A DNA stretch of 13,670 nt from Bacillota bacterium (GTDB taxonomy: Bacteria; Bacillota; Clostridia; Oscillospirales; Ruminococcaceae), in contig JAEWLW010000045.1 in the NCBI GenBank assembly GCA_023457355.1, positions 1 through 13,670 on the forward strand, read 5' to 3'. Positions 6,720-13,395 of the stretch are shown here, piece after piece. The stretch's first letter is position 1. Each line of letters begins with the position of its first letter. The translations under genes were made by a program, and so were the position numbers. The notes beneath the pieces are model-generated. The model saw nothing but the letters and a program-made list of their open reading frames with translations. It searched no databases and was not told the DNA's origin.

Positions 6720-7643
6720 ATGGAATTTTATCCCGAAGGTTATCTGATCGAAACCACACAAAACACGCTGCGCATTTCTAATCTCTTCGCGCTGTCGGAA
6801 GCGTCTAAAAACGGCGACATTCTTGAAGGGCGCGCCATCATATGCGATTCTTCCCACAACCTGATCGTCGAACTCGGCGGCGGGCTTAAAGGTATCATCT
6901 CGCGGGAAGAGGGCGCACTGGGCATAAAAAGTGGTGAAACACGCGACATCGCCATGATCTCCCGTGTAAACAAACCGGTGTGCTTTATGGTCGTCGGGTT
7001 TGAAACTATCGGCGGGCAGGTTACGCCGATGCTCTCCCGCCGCGCCGCACAGCAACGCTGCACCGAGGAATATCTCTCACGCCTGCGCCGGGGCGATGTT
7101 ATCCGCGCACGCACCACCCATCTCGAGGGTTTTGGCTGTTTTGTCGATATCGGCTGCGGCATCTCGTCGATGATCCCCATCGACGCCATCTCGGTTTCGC
7201 GCATCTCCCACCCGCGCGACCGTTTTAATCTGGGGCAGGATATCCGCGTTGTGGTGCGCGACATTGAACCCTCCGGCCGTATTTGCCTGACCCACAAAGA
7301 GCTGTTGGGTACCTGGGCGGAAAATGCGGCACGTTTTTCAGCGGGAGAAACCGTGGCGGGTATCATCCGCTCGGTGGAATCTTATGGTATTTTTGTAGAG
7401 TTAACCCCGAATCTGGCCGGTTTGGCCGAGCCGCGCGCGCAAGTCGCCTGCTCGCAGCACGCCAGTGTTTATATTAAGAGCCTGATTCCTCAAAAGATGA
7501 AAGTAAAACTGATTATTGTAGATGCTTTTACCGCACAGTATCCCCCGGCACCGCTACACTATTTCTTTGAAGGCGACCACATGGACCGCTGGCAGTATTC
7601 ACCACCAGACGCGGGGCGTCTTGTTGAATCGGTGTTTACATAA
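6720..7643 (+). CDS. S1 RNA-binding domain protein (three S1-like repeats)
   Basis: This 307-residue protein carries a divergent S1-like repeat at about 32-95 and two clearer S1 (OB-fold) repeats. The second repeat is about 124-193, with GDVIRARTTHLEGFGCFVDIG and a closing RICLTHKELLG; the third is about 208-270, with GETVAGIIRSVESYGIFVEL. Clostridial genomes encode such short S1-type proteins, often annotated as 30S ribosomal protein S1, but full S1 has four to six repeats, so the role could be in translation or RNA binding more generally. ATG at 6720 is chosen for the AGAGGGGG about 9 nt upstream; the frame stays open to 6522 but that part is low-complexity and lacks a good site. It is divergent from the prfA operon. 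No terminator follows, so it may read into the next gene. Confidence 0.85.
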   Translation: MEFYPEGYLIETTQNTLRISNLFALSEASKNGDILEGRAIICDSSHNLIVELGGGLKGIISREEGALGIKSGETRDIAMISRVNKPVCFMVVGFETIGGQVTPMLSRRAAQQRCTEEYLSRLRRGDVIRARTTHLEGFGCFVDIGCGISSMIPIDAISVSRISHPRDRFNLGQDIRVVVRDIEPSGRICLTHKELLGTWAENAARFSAGETVAGIIRSVESYGIFVELTPNLAGLAEPRAQVACSQHASVYIKSLIPQKMKVKLIIVDAFTAQYPPAPLHYFFEGDHMDRWQYSPPDAGRLVESVFT

Positions 7644-7678
7644 TTTTCGAATATTTGTTCTCTTTTGCACAGAACCCC

Positions 7679-7708
7679 TTGCATAAGAACATGCGTTCGT
7701 GATATAGT
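7679..7708 (+). promoter_or_regulatory. promoter of the LexA-box gene
   Basis: TTGCAT (7679-7684) and TATAGT (7703-7708) are 18 nt apart, followed by ATAAAAG. The spacer contains LexA box 1 and the expected start site falls at LexA box 2. LexA bound at either site would block RNA polymerase. Confidence 0.62.
7687..7698 (+). promoter_or_regulatory. LexA (SOS) box 1
   Basis: GAACATGCGTTC fits the GAAC-N4-GTTC core. With flanks (A before, G after) it matches 13 of 14 positions of the Bacillus-type consensus CGAAC-RNRY-GTTCG. It lies between the -35 and -10 boxes, the classical position for repression. Confidence 0.75.
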
Positions 7709-7714
7709 ATAAAA

Positions 7715-7726
7715 GAACAGTTGTTC
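7715..7726 (+). promoter_or_regulatory. LexA (SOS) box 2
   Basis: GAACAGTTGTTC again has the perfect GAAC-N4-GTTC core. Its centre is 28 bp from that of box 1 and it overlaps the predicted transcription start. Two boxes in one promoter are hard to explain by chance. Confidence 0.72.
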
Positions 7727-7753
7727 CAACTCGCCAATTGGAGGAGATTCAAT

Positions 7754-8239
7754 ATGAAAAGATTCAAAAAGCAATTTGCTGCGCTGTGTCTGATTGCCGC
7801 CACTATCCTTTCAGGGATGGTAGGCGTCGGAATGCCCCGCATTCAGGGTTTATCAGCGGATATAATATCTCGCCTGTTCCCTGTGGTCTACCAGGTTACT
7901 TACCGCAGCGGCGGGGCGCAATCTCTGGCTGCCCCGGTGCGTTTTACAACTAATACCGCCATTATCTCTGCCGCATCCGGCGACACAGTTATCCCCGTTT
8001 CTGACGCGGTATTTGTGTGTTTGCAAGACGAATTGCGCCTGCAAAATGCTATCCGCAGCGGCTTGTTGGCTGCACTGATTATTTTAACGATTTCTTTTTT
8101 GCTGACTGCGCTTGCCGCAATGGCTTTCACACATGGGCCGCGTAAGGCCCGCAGCGGCTTAAAGCGGCACACACATGTTGCGCCACATCGTGCGAACAGC
8201 AACACCCGCCATGCCCCGACGGTACCCAGTGCAGCGTAA
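7754..8239 (+). CDS. hypothetical SOS-regulated membrane protein
   Basis: I recognise no family for this 161-residue protein. It has a basic start (KRFKK), a hydrophobic helix at about 8-26, a roughly 75-residue middle segment that should lie outside the membrane, a second helix at about 102-125, and a strongly basic His/Arg-rich tail (126-161). The positive-inside rule places both ends in the cytoplasm; helix 1 could alternatively be a signal peptide. GGAGGAG lies 7 nt before the ATG. The promoter holds two LexA boxes, so induction by DNA damage is inferred. Known SOS division inhibitors of Gram-positives (YneA, SosA, DivS, ChiZ) are also small membrane proteins, but the LysM domain seen in YneA is absent here. 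A division-inhibitor role is speculation. It is a single gene, with a large palindrome downstream. Confidence 0.75.
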   Translation: MKRFKKQFAALCLIAATILSGMVGVGMPRIQGLSADIISRLFPVVYQVTYRSGGAQSLAAPVRFTTNTAIISAASGDTVIPVSDAVFVCLQDELRLQNAIRSGLLAALIILTISFLLTALAAMAFTHGPRKARSGLKRHTHVAPHRANSNTRHAPTVPSAA

Positions 8240-8283
8240 ATGGTCTGGGCACATAACTTCAGGGCGCTACACCTTATACGGCT

Positions 8284-8328
8284 CTATGCCAGAAGCGCAC
8301 AGACCTGGGCTGTGCGCTTCTGGCATAG
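8284..8328. repeat. perfect 19-bp palindrome with 7-nt loop
   Basis: Positions 8284-8302 and 8310-8328 are exact reverse complements (CTATGCCAGAAGCGCACAG in the left arm), separated by ACCTGGG. There is no T tract on either side. It lies 45 nt after the stop of the LexA-box gene and may end its message, but the length and perfection resemble a mobile palindromic repeat or a structured RNA element as much as a terminator. Confidence 0.8.
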
Positions 8329-8413
8329 CCAACGGCACGAAAATTCGTCGAATCTTTAATTTTTCGCGTTTGACCGACATAAAATAATAAACAAAGAAAA
8401 TAATTAAATTATA

Positions 8414-8442
8414 TTGACAACTTAAGCACGATCCGCTATAAT
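8414..8442 (+). promoter_or_regulatory. consensus sigma-A promoter of the tRNA gene
   Basis: TTGACA (8414-8419) and TATAAT (8437-8442) both match consensus exactly and are separated by 17 nt. The predicted start near 8449 leaves about 36 nt of 5' leader to be removed by RNase P. Confidence 0.9.
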
Positions 8443-8484
8443 AATCAACGTTGCACGAAACTGCACACAATAAAAACCAAATCC

Positions 8485-8560
8485 GCTGCTATGGCTCAGG
8501 TGGTAGAGCACGTCCTTGGTAAGGACGAGGTCACGCGTTCGAATCGCGTTAGCAGCTCCA
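8485..8560 (+). tRNA. tRNA-Thr (anticodon GGT)
   Basis: A complete 76-nt cloverleaf can be drawn: acceptor stem GCTGCTA/TAGCAGC, D arm GCTC/GAGC with GG in the loop, anticodon stem CGTCC/GGACG enclosing TTGGTAA, T arm ACGCG/CGCGT with loop TTCGAAT, discriminator T and an encoded CCA. The anticodon GGT reads ACC and ACU threonine codons. U36, A37 and A38 form the context needed for t6A at position 37. It is transcribed alone from a consensus promoter and ends at a strong terminator directly after the CCA. Confidence 0.97.
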
Positions 8561-8600
8561 AAAATCTCGTTTAAGCACATTGCTTAAACGAGATTTTTTT
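8561..8600 (+). terminator. intrinsic terminator of tRNA-Thr
   Basis: A 17-bp perfect stem (8561-8577 with 8581-8597, 3-nt loop CAT) begins right after the tRNA CCA and runs into a T tract ending at 8600. Confidence 0.95.
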
Positions 8601-8602
8601 AC

Positions 8603-8758
8603 AAGGGGCACGATCCCCTCAGGCTGTCAATAAAGTGATACTTGGGGCACCGCCCAATCCCTGCGAGCTTTTGAATAAGCTCGACCAAAAGTTTTAATTT
8701 GTGCAACTTTTTCTTTGAAATGGATTTTTTGACAAGCTGAGGGGTCGTGCCCCCTCTT
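8603..8758. repeat. MITE-like intergenic element, copy A, with terminal inverted repeats
   Basis: The 156-bp element is bounded by imperfect inverted repeats: 8603-8630 and 8729-8758 (reverse-complemented) share GGGGCACGA, CCCCTCAG and TGTCAA in the same order. Each end itself folds into a small hairpin (AGGGG/CCCCT and GAGGGG/CCCCTC). Inside, read on the minus strand, is a 63-bp core (8659-8721) that recurs at 13412-13474 on the plus strand with 6 mismatches. A small hairpin TTGGG/CCCAA (8642-8657) lies beside the core. It contains no credible gene. Confidence 0.75.
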
Positions 8759-9085
8759 GCCGTCGATTTTCTGAGACTTCGACTCAAAAATCTCCTGTCA
8801 CCCCCGAAGATGAAAGCGGTGGATGGCATTCGCCCGGCCGCAAGAACCATCATGCAAGCCTTCGGTAGGGTTAGAAATAAAAAATTTGTAAGATCTTTTT
8901 GTACGCACAGAAACCGGCCTATTTCCTATGGAAATTTGCCGGTTTTTTATTATACGGTAAAAGCGGCCGCTTGAACGGCAGCCTGTAAACAGGGCGACTG
9001 ATGTGCCTATTAAAGTTCGCTTTAGGTGCCTGCCATAAATCTTTCTTGAAAAACTGGCGGATGTTTCCCGCGCCTGCAATTCTGT
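8759..9085. other. intergenic region without a recognisable gene
   Basis: Short open frames here have no ribosome binding sites and cross the terminator at 8911-8948. Visible structure: that terminator, a NotI-type palindrome GCGGCCGC (8963-8970), a small hairpin CCTGT-AA-ACAGG near 8980 and a TAAAG-TTCG-CTTTA hairpin at 9011-9024 with a UUCG-type loop. The last hairpin lies beyond the trmO stop and may mark the end of that message, but it has no T tract. No identifiable promoter or RNA gene. Confidence 0.6.
8911..8948 (+). terminator. intrinsic terminator, plus strand
   Basis: An 8-bp outer stem AAACCGGC/GCCGGTTT (8911-8918 with 8938-8945) and a 6-bp inner stem ATTTCC/GGAAAT (8921-8926 with 8930-8935), separated by small internal mismatches, run into six T. 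No plus-strand gene precedes it except the tRNA, which has its own terminator, so it may be a backup terminator or belong to a lost gene. Confidence 0.78.
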
Positions 9086-9778
9086 TTATTTTAATGGGAG
9101 CACCTCTTTTACCGTAAGTAAGTTCTCCTCTACGGTAAAACGCACCTCAAATCCTGCAAATTCAAATCCATATACACGGTACGCCGTATTCTGGTATGCA
9201 GGGCGGGGGTCCTGTGCCAAAACCTCCAACAGCGGCTTCAGGCTCTCCGGGGGCAACAGCTGGCGCAGCGGTTGTGGAAAATCCACCGATAACGCCCCTT
9301 GCCTGGATTGCAATGCAAAACCGCCGGCAGCATCCGGGTGGCAATCCACATAAGGCAGGTAGGGTTTAATGTCATATATGGGCGTGTTGTGCATCAAGTC
9401 TGCCCCCGAAACAAAAAGCAGCGGTCCTTGAGGGCTTTCCAATTGGATGTTATCAAGCTTAACCGAAGAAAGGCCTATGGAGTTGGGTCTGAACGGAGAG
9501 CGGCTTGCAAAAACCCCCATTTTTATGTTGCCGCCCAAGCGGGGAGGGCGGACAGTAGGGCGCCAGTCCGCCGTTGCCGTCTGGGAAAACTGCCAGATGA
9601 GCCAGATGTGGGAGTAGCCTTCCAACCCCCTCAGCGCATGCGGATTGCGATACGCAGGTTCAAACACGATGGTTGATTTCAGGGATTCTACCAGACCGCT
9701 CTGGCGAGGAATCCCAAATTTCGTGGGAAAGTCACTGTGAATTCTGGCGATGACCTTCAGGGGCGGCAAGGCGGACAT
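9086..9778 (-). CDS. trmO: tRNA (N6-threonylcarbamoyladenosine(37)-N6)-methyltransferase TrmO
   Basis: This 230-residue protein belongs to the TrmO/TsaA (YaeB, UPF0066) family. It methylates t6A37 of certain tRNAs to m6t6A using S-adenosylmethionine. Family motifs: GIPRQSGL (22-29), FEPAYRNPHALRGLEGYSHIW (39-59), GVFASRSPFRPNSIGLS (88-104) and DLMHNTPIYDIKPYLPYVD (127-145). The C-terminal part (about 165-230) matches the extra domain found in long family members such as the Escherichia coli protein. The ATG at 9778 is preceded by AAGGAT at 9 nt; the frame remains open for 19 more codons, but those overlap the promoter. It is a single-gene unit with its own promoter. In Escherichia coli the target is tRNA-Thr(GGU), and a tRNA-Thr with that anticodon lies about 530 bp beyond the trmO stop. 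Confidence 0.94.
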   Translation of the reverse strand: MSALPPLKVIARIHSDFPTKFGIPRQSGLVESLKSTIVFEPAYRNPHALRGLEGYSHIWLIWQFSQTATADWRPTVRPPRLGGNIKMGVFASRSPFRPNSIGLSSVKLDNIQLESPQGPLLFVSGADLMHNTPIYDIKPYLPYVDCHPDAAGGFALQSRQGALSVDFPQPLRQLLPPESLKPLLEVLAQDPRPAYQNTAYRVYGFEFAGFEVRFTVEENLLTVKEVLPLK

Positions 9779-9811
9779 AGCAAGACCATCCTTTTTGTTG
9801 ATAATATTATA

Positions 9812-9840
9812 ATTATATCGCCCCGCCTTGCACAATGCAA
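9812..9840 (-). promoter_or_regulatory. sigma-A promoter of trmO
   Basis: On the minus strand, TTGCAT (9835-9840) and TATAAT (9812-9817) have a 17-nt spacer. The leader to the trmO start codon would be about 27 nt. A TTGCA/TGCAA inverted repeat overlaps the -35 box. Confidence 0.75.
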
Positions 9841-9884
9841 ATCGGCCTGCGCCAATATGGCTTTAGCCGCCGGTTATAGCCATG

Positions 9885-9938
9885 AAAAGTCCCTGTCTAA
9901 AGTACATTTTGCGCCTTGGACAGGGACTTTTTTCTTTT
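9885..9938 (+). terminator. intrinsic terminator without an obvious gene
   Basis: A 13-bp perfect stem (9885-9897 with 9919-9931, AAAAGTCCCTGTC/GACAGGGACTTTT, 21-nt loop) ends in TTTTTTCTTTTT. Another hairpin, ATGGCT/AGCCAT (9857-9862 with 9878-9883), sits directly before it. No plus-strand gene lies upstream, so the pair could be the 3' half of a small RNA, an attenuator upstream of the MocR gene, or protection against read-through. No good plus-strand promoter was found in 9779-9856. Confidence 0.8.
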
Positions 9939-10160
9939 TGGTGTGATAGAAGTTGTGCTAAAGCTGTAGCATTAGAGAAAAACGCGATTGTAAATTTGCA
10001 GGGCATGTTGATATGCGAGATACCCTCCGGTACACTTGCAAAAGGCCAAGCTAGCGTCCAATTTAAGACGCCGATAATTCACCACAATAGGGAGCTAATT
10101 GCTTGTAAGCTTCACATATTCCAGCCAAATTGGCCGCTTAATGGCCCATGAGATTGGATG

Positions 10161-10217
10161 TTTACGCGGAAATAGTTATCATGTATACTGAATGGACTAA
10201 ACCAATGGAGGAATTGG
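10161..10217 (+). promoter_or_regulatory. candidate promoter and ribosome binding site hairpin of the MocR-aminotransferase operon
   Basis: TTTACG (10161-10166) and TATACT (10184-10189) are 17 nt apart, a moderate sigma-A match. Downstream, CCAAT (10202-10206) and ATTGG (10213-10217) flank GGAGGA, so the Shine-Dalgarno sequence would sit in the loop of a 5-bp hairpin just before the ATG at 10219. Upstream, ATTGG recurs at 10130-10134 and 10153-10157, about two helical turns apart; MocR proteins often bind direct repeats near their own promoters. The upstream stretch 9939-10160 shows no gene. Confidence 0.5.
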
Positions 10218-10218
10218 C

Positions 10219-11733
10219 ATGAATGTACAGCTTGATAAATTGTCCTCAATTCCCCTGTATCAACAATTAGTCGAGCAGATTCGCCAGCTTATTCGCTCCG
10301 GGGCACTGTTGCCCGGCGACCGGCTTCCGCCGGAACGAAAGCTGGCCCAGCAGCTGGCAGTCAACCGAACAACCATACTCAATGCTTACCGCGAGCTGAA
10401 GGCAGAGGGGTTTGTCACCTCTCACGTGGGTCAGGGCACGGTTGTTTCAGATACGGGCGAAGCCGCCAGGTTGCCAGGTGCAACGCACAAGGAACCGGAG
10501 TGGAGTCATTTTTTCTCCGCTTATGGCAATCGCATCCGGGATGACAGTCTCGGCGAATTGCTCAACATCGCCAACCGGGAGGACGTCATATCCTTCGCTG
10601 CGGGCATCGCCAATTATGACGCCGGCCCGCTGGCGGATATGCGCGACATTATTGATCAGCTGCTGGATCGGCAGGCCAGGCAATCGCTGATGCTGTCCCC
10701 GGTTGAAGGCTTCTACAGCCTGCGGGCGGCGGTCGCGAATTATATGGCCGACCGCGGATGCGCTGTCCGCCCTGACGAAATCCTGATCCTCTCGGGCTCT
10801 CAGCAAGGCATTGACCTGACGGCGCGGATTCTTCTGGACCCGGGTGATGTGGTTGTTGTGGAAGAGCCAACCTATTTCCCTGCCATCCAAATCTTTCGGG
10901 CGCTGGGCGCCCGGGTGATTGGCGTACCTATGGATGAACACGGGATGCGCATGGACATTTTGGAGGAACTCTTTCACCGCCACCGCCCCAAATTCATCTA
11001 CACCATGCCTTCTTTCCATAATCCCACCGGCTATGAATTACACGACCTCCGCAGACAAAAGCTGGTGGATTTAGCCCAGCAATACAAGGTGTTGGTGTTG
11101 GAAGACGACGCGTACGGAAGCTTCTATTATGACAGGCCCGCAAAAGCGCCGCTGAAAAGCCTGGATCAGGCGGGGTATGTCCTCTATCTGTCCACATTTA
11201 CCAAAATGATCTATCCCGGCATCCGGGTGGGCTGGCTGGCCGCCAGCCCGGCGTTGATTCGGCGATTATCCTCGGCGCGGCAGACGGAAGACCTGCATAC
11301 CAACAGTTTGGCCCAGCGCATCGTCGAGCAGCTTCTCACGAGCGGCAAGCTGGCGCTGCACATGGAATGCATACGAGCGGTCTACCGAAAGCGGCGGGAT
11401 GTGATGCTTGAGGCATTGAAGGTGTTCTCACCAGCCGGCATGACCTGGATACAGCCGCACGGCGGCTACTATATCTGGTGCATGCTGCCGGAGGGCGTTT
11501 TCGCCCGGCCGCTTCTGGCCCTGGCCGCACAGGAAGGGGTGGCATTTGTACCCGGAAGCCAGTTTTTTCCCGGCGAGGGCGGCGCACAGTGGCTGCGGCT
11601 AACCTTTACCTGCGCGCCGGAGGAGCAGATTCGCCCTGGGATTGAAATCCTGTGCCAGTGCGTTCGGAAACTTCAAAAAATACAGAGCGACAAACAAAAG
11701 CACCCCATTACGGAAATCAACCCAGTGTTATAA
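10219..11733 (+). CDS. MocR-type transcriptional regulator (GntR HTH fused to aminotransferase-like domain)
   Basis: This 504-residue protein joins a GntR winged helix-turn-helix (about 8-78; IPLYQQLVEQIRQLI, GDRLPPERKLAQQLAVNRTT, GFVTSHVGQGTVV) to a fold-type I PLP domain (about 110-485). PLP-binding features are intact: SGSQQG (192-197), N268 in HNPTG, D297 in EDDAYG, K329 in STFTKMIYPG (Schiff-base lysine) and R460 in WLRLTF. MocR regulators (GabR, PdxR and others) bind PLP or a PLP-amino acid adduct and control neighbouring aminotransferase or vitamin B6 genes. GGAGGA sits 6 nt before the ATG. It overlaps no gene and is followed after 12 nt by the aminotransferase, its probable target. 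Its ligand is unknown; autoregulation is inferred from the family. Confidence 0.93.
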   Translation: MNVQLDKLSSIPLYQQLVEQIRQLIRSGALLPGDRLPPERKLAQQLAVNRTTILNAYRELKAEGFVTSHVGQGTVVSDTGEAARLPGATHKEPEWSHFFSAYGNRIRDDSLGELLNIANREDVISFAAGIANYDAGPLADMRDIIDQLLDRQARQSLMLSPVEGFYSLRAAVANYMADRGCAVRPDEILILSGSQQGIDLTARILLDPGDVVVVEEPTYFPAIQIFRALGARVIGVPMDEHGMRMDILEELFHRHRPKFIYTMPSFHNPTGYELHDLRRQKLVDLAQQYKVLVLEDDAYGSFYYDRPAKAPLKSLDQAGYVLYLSTFTKMIYPGIRVGWLAASPALIRRLSSARQTEDLHTNSLAQRIVEQLLTSGKLALHMECIRAVYRKRRDVMLEALKVFSPAGMTWIQPHGGYYIWCMLPEGVFARPLLALAAQEGVAFVPGSQFFPGEGGAQWLRLTFTCAPEEQIRPGIEILCQCVRKLQKIQSDKQKHPITEINPVL

Positions 11734-11745
11734 GGAGGCGTAAAA

Positions 11746-12930
11746 ATGCAGTATACATTTGCCGACCGCGTATCCGGCTTTCAGGCATCAGACGTGCGGG
11801 AATTATTAAAGGTGACGCAACAGCGGGAGATAATTTCCCTGGGCGGGGGATTGCCCGCGCCGGAGCTTTTCCCTGTCAAGGAGATTATGGCGACAAGCCG
11901 GAAAGTGTTGGCTGAGGAAGGCATGCGCGCTCTGCAATACAGTGCCACAGAGGGGCATACACCCCTGCGCGACTGGATTGCCGACCGAATGAATCAAATG
12001 AATGGCACGCATTTAAACCGGGATCAAATACTTATCACGAGTGGCTCCCAGCAGGGGCTGGATTTAACCGGCAAAATTTTTCTGAATAAAGATGATGTTG
12101 TCATTTGCGAAAGCCCTACCTACCTTGCCGCCATCACAGCGTTTCGCGCGTATGAATGCAGCTTTCGGGAAGTGGCTGCCGATGAGGACGGCATGCTGCC
12201 CCAGGCACTGGAACAGGCGTTGAAGGAAACGCCCAAAGCGAAGTTCATCTATGTGGTGACAAACTTTCAAAACCCCACCGGCCGGACGTGGCGCTTAGAG
12301 CGGCGGCAGATGCTTTATCAGTTTGCAAAGCGTTATCAGGTGGTAATCGTCGAGGATAACCCCTACGGGGAAATACGCTTTGAAGGCGAGGATATCCCCC
12401 CGGTACATTCGATGGACCAGGCGGGACTGGTGATCTCTCTGGGAACCTTCTCCAAGACCTTCTGTCCCGGTTACCGCATCGGTTGGATTGCGGCAAGCCC
12501 TGAGGTTATTGAAAAATACATTTTAGCCAAGCAGGGCAGCGATTTGCATACGAATACGCTTGCACAGATGGAGCTGCACCGCTACTTGCAGGATTACAAC
12601 ATAGATACGCATATTGCCAAAATCAAAGACGTTTATTTGCGCAGGCGCGACCTTGCCGTTGAGACCATGCTGCGGGTATTCCCTGAGCAGGTCACGTTTA
12701 CCAGACCGGAGGGCGGGCTGTTCCTGTGGGTGACGTTGCCCGCGCATGTCAATGCCAGAGATGTTCTGACCGCAAGTCTGGAGCGGGGCGTGGCTTTTGT
12801 CCCCGGCGCATCCTTTTTCCCAAATGGCGGGCATGAGAACACCATGCGCATCAATTTCTCAAACACGCGGGAGGACCTGCTCGTTAAAGCACTGGAAACC
12901 ATTGGGCAGCTGCTTCATCAGTTTATCTAA
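11746..12930 (+). CDS. PLP-dependent class I/II aminotransferase (2-aminoadipate transaminase-like family)
   Basis: This 394-residue fold-type I aminotransferase should move an amino group between an amino acid and a 2-oxo acid in the cytoplasm. Key residues are SLGGGLPAPELFP (31-43), SGSQQGLDL (99-107), N176 in FQNPTGR, D204 in VEDNPYGE, Schiff-base K237 in GTFSKTFCPGYRIGW and R368 in MRINFS. The type resembles LysN/2-aminoadipate and related 'MocR-like' transaminases that act on several substrates; the real substrate cannot be told. AAGGAGG lies 7 nt before the ATG, 12 nt after the MocR stop, so the two are one operon. Its sequence aligns closely with the aminotransferase-like domain of the MocR protein next door (for example SGSQQG, DVV-x3-PTY, HTN-x-LAQ, GVAFVPG), suggesting common descent. 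Confidence 0.94.
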   Translation: MQYTFADRVSGFQASDVRELLKVTQQREIISLGGGLPAPELFPVKEIMATSRKVLAEEGMRALQYSATEGHTPLRDWIADRMNQMNGTHLNRDQILITSGSQQGLDLTGKIFLNKDDVVICESPTYLAAITAFRAYECSFREVAADEDGMLPQALEQALKETPKAKFIYVVTNFQNPTGRTWRLERRQMLYQFAKRYQVVIVEDNPYGEIRFEGEDIPPVHSMDQAGLVISLGTFSKTFCPGYRIGWIAASPEVIEKYILAKQGSDLHTNTLAQMELHRYLQDYNIDTHIAKIKDVYLRRRDLAVETMLRVFPEQVTFTRPEGGLFLWVTLPAHVNARDVLTASLERGVAFVPGASFFPNGGHENTMRINFSNTREDLLVKALETIGQLLHQFI

Positions 12931-12965
12931 ACACGCGTCAAAAGGTCAGTGCCCATAACCCTGCT

Positions 12966-12989
12966 GTGCGGAGTGCAGCGCACCTTTTT
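12966..12989 (+). terminator. probable terminator of the MocR-aminotransferase operon
   Basis: A 5-bp GC stem GTGCG/CGCAC (12966-12970 with 12979-12983) is followed by C and five T. It is nested in a wider structure: CGCGTCA (12934-12940) pairs exactly with TGACGCG (12995-13001), and AAAAGGT with ACCTTTT just inside. It starts 35 nt past the aminotransferase stop. Confidence 0.55.
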
Positions 12990-13395
12990 CGCCCTGACGC
13001 GAAGATGGGGCCTGCCAGCCAGACCGGCTGCGCAGCCAAAGGCTTTCGTCGGCCACTGCGGACATTCATGCCGTCCGCAGCGGCACGTGCCGTTCTTTCA
13101 CAGGATTCCCCCGTTGCTGCGTCTGGCAAGACGACTCTGCCGACATAACCAAAGAATGCCCAAGACTCGTGCATCCAATCACTTCCAGTGCAACACCGCT
13201 TATGAATGGATATCTCATACGCGTACACAGGTTCAAGCCGGTAAACCCCGGCCGGGCACGGTGACCCAAAACGCAAATTGCAAAAGCAGCCGGCAAGGTT
13301 CGCTTCAGGATTTTTGATTATAAGCCTGTTACCGTGTGCACTGCATAGCGGTGCACGCAAAGGCGAAAGCCAGCGTCGTCCAGACGCTGGCTTCC

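Noticed and set aside
8603..8758. CRISPR array or riboswitch in the repeat-rich intergenic DNA
   Set aside because: The repeats are inverted, not regularly spaced direct repeats, and no known riboswitch core is visible.
8599..9079. Open frames on both strands after the tRNA (8747-8974 plus, 8599-8853 and 8798-9079 minus)
   Set aside because: They run through the inverted-repeat element or the 8911-8948 terminator and lack start signals; they look like translated repeat sequence.
9882..10151. 89-codon plus-strand frame before the MocR gene
   Set aside because: It begins inside the terminator stem at 9885-9931, has no ribosome binding site and no recognisable domain.
12938..13360. 140-codon minus-strand and 122-codon plus-strand frames downstream of the aminotransferase
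   Set aside because: No ribosome binding sites, unlikely composition, and both cross several hairpins and the probable terminator.
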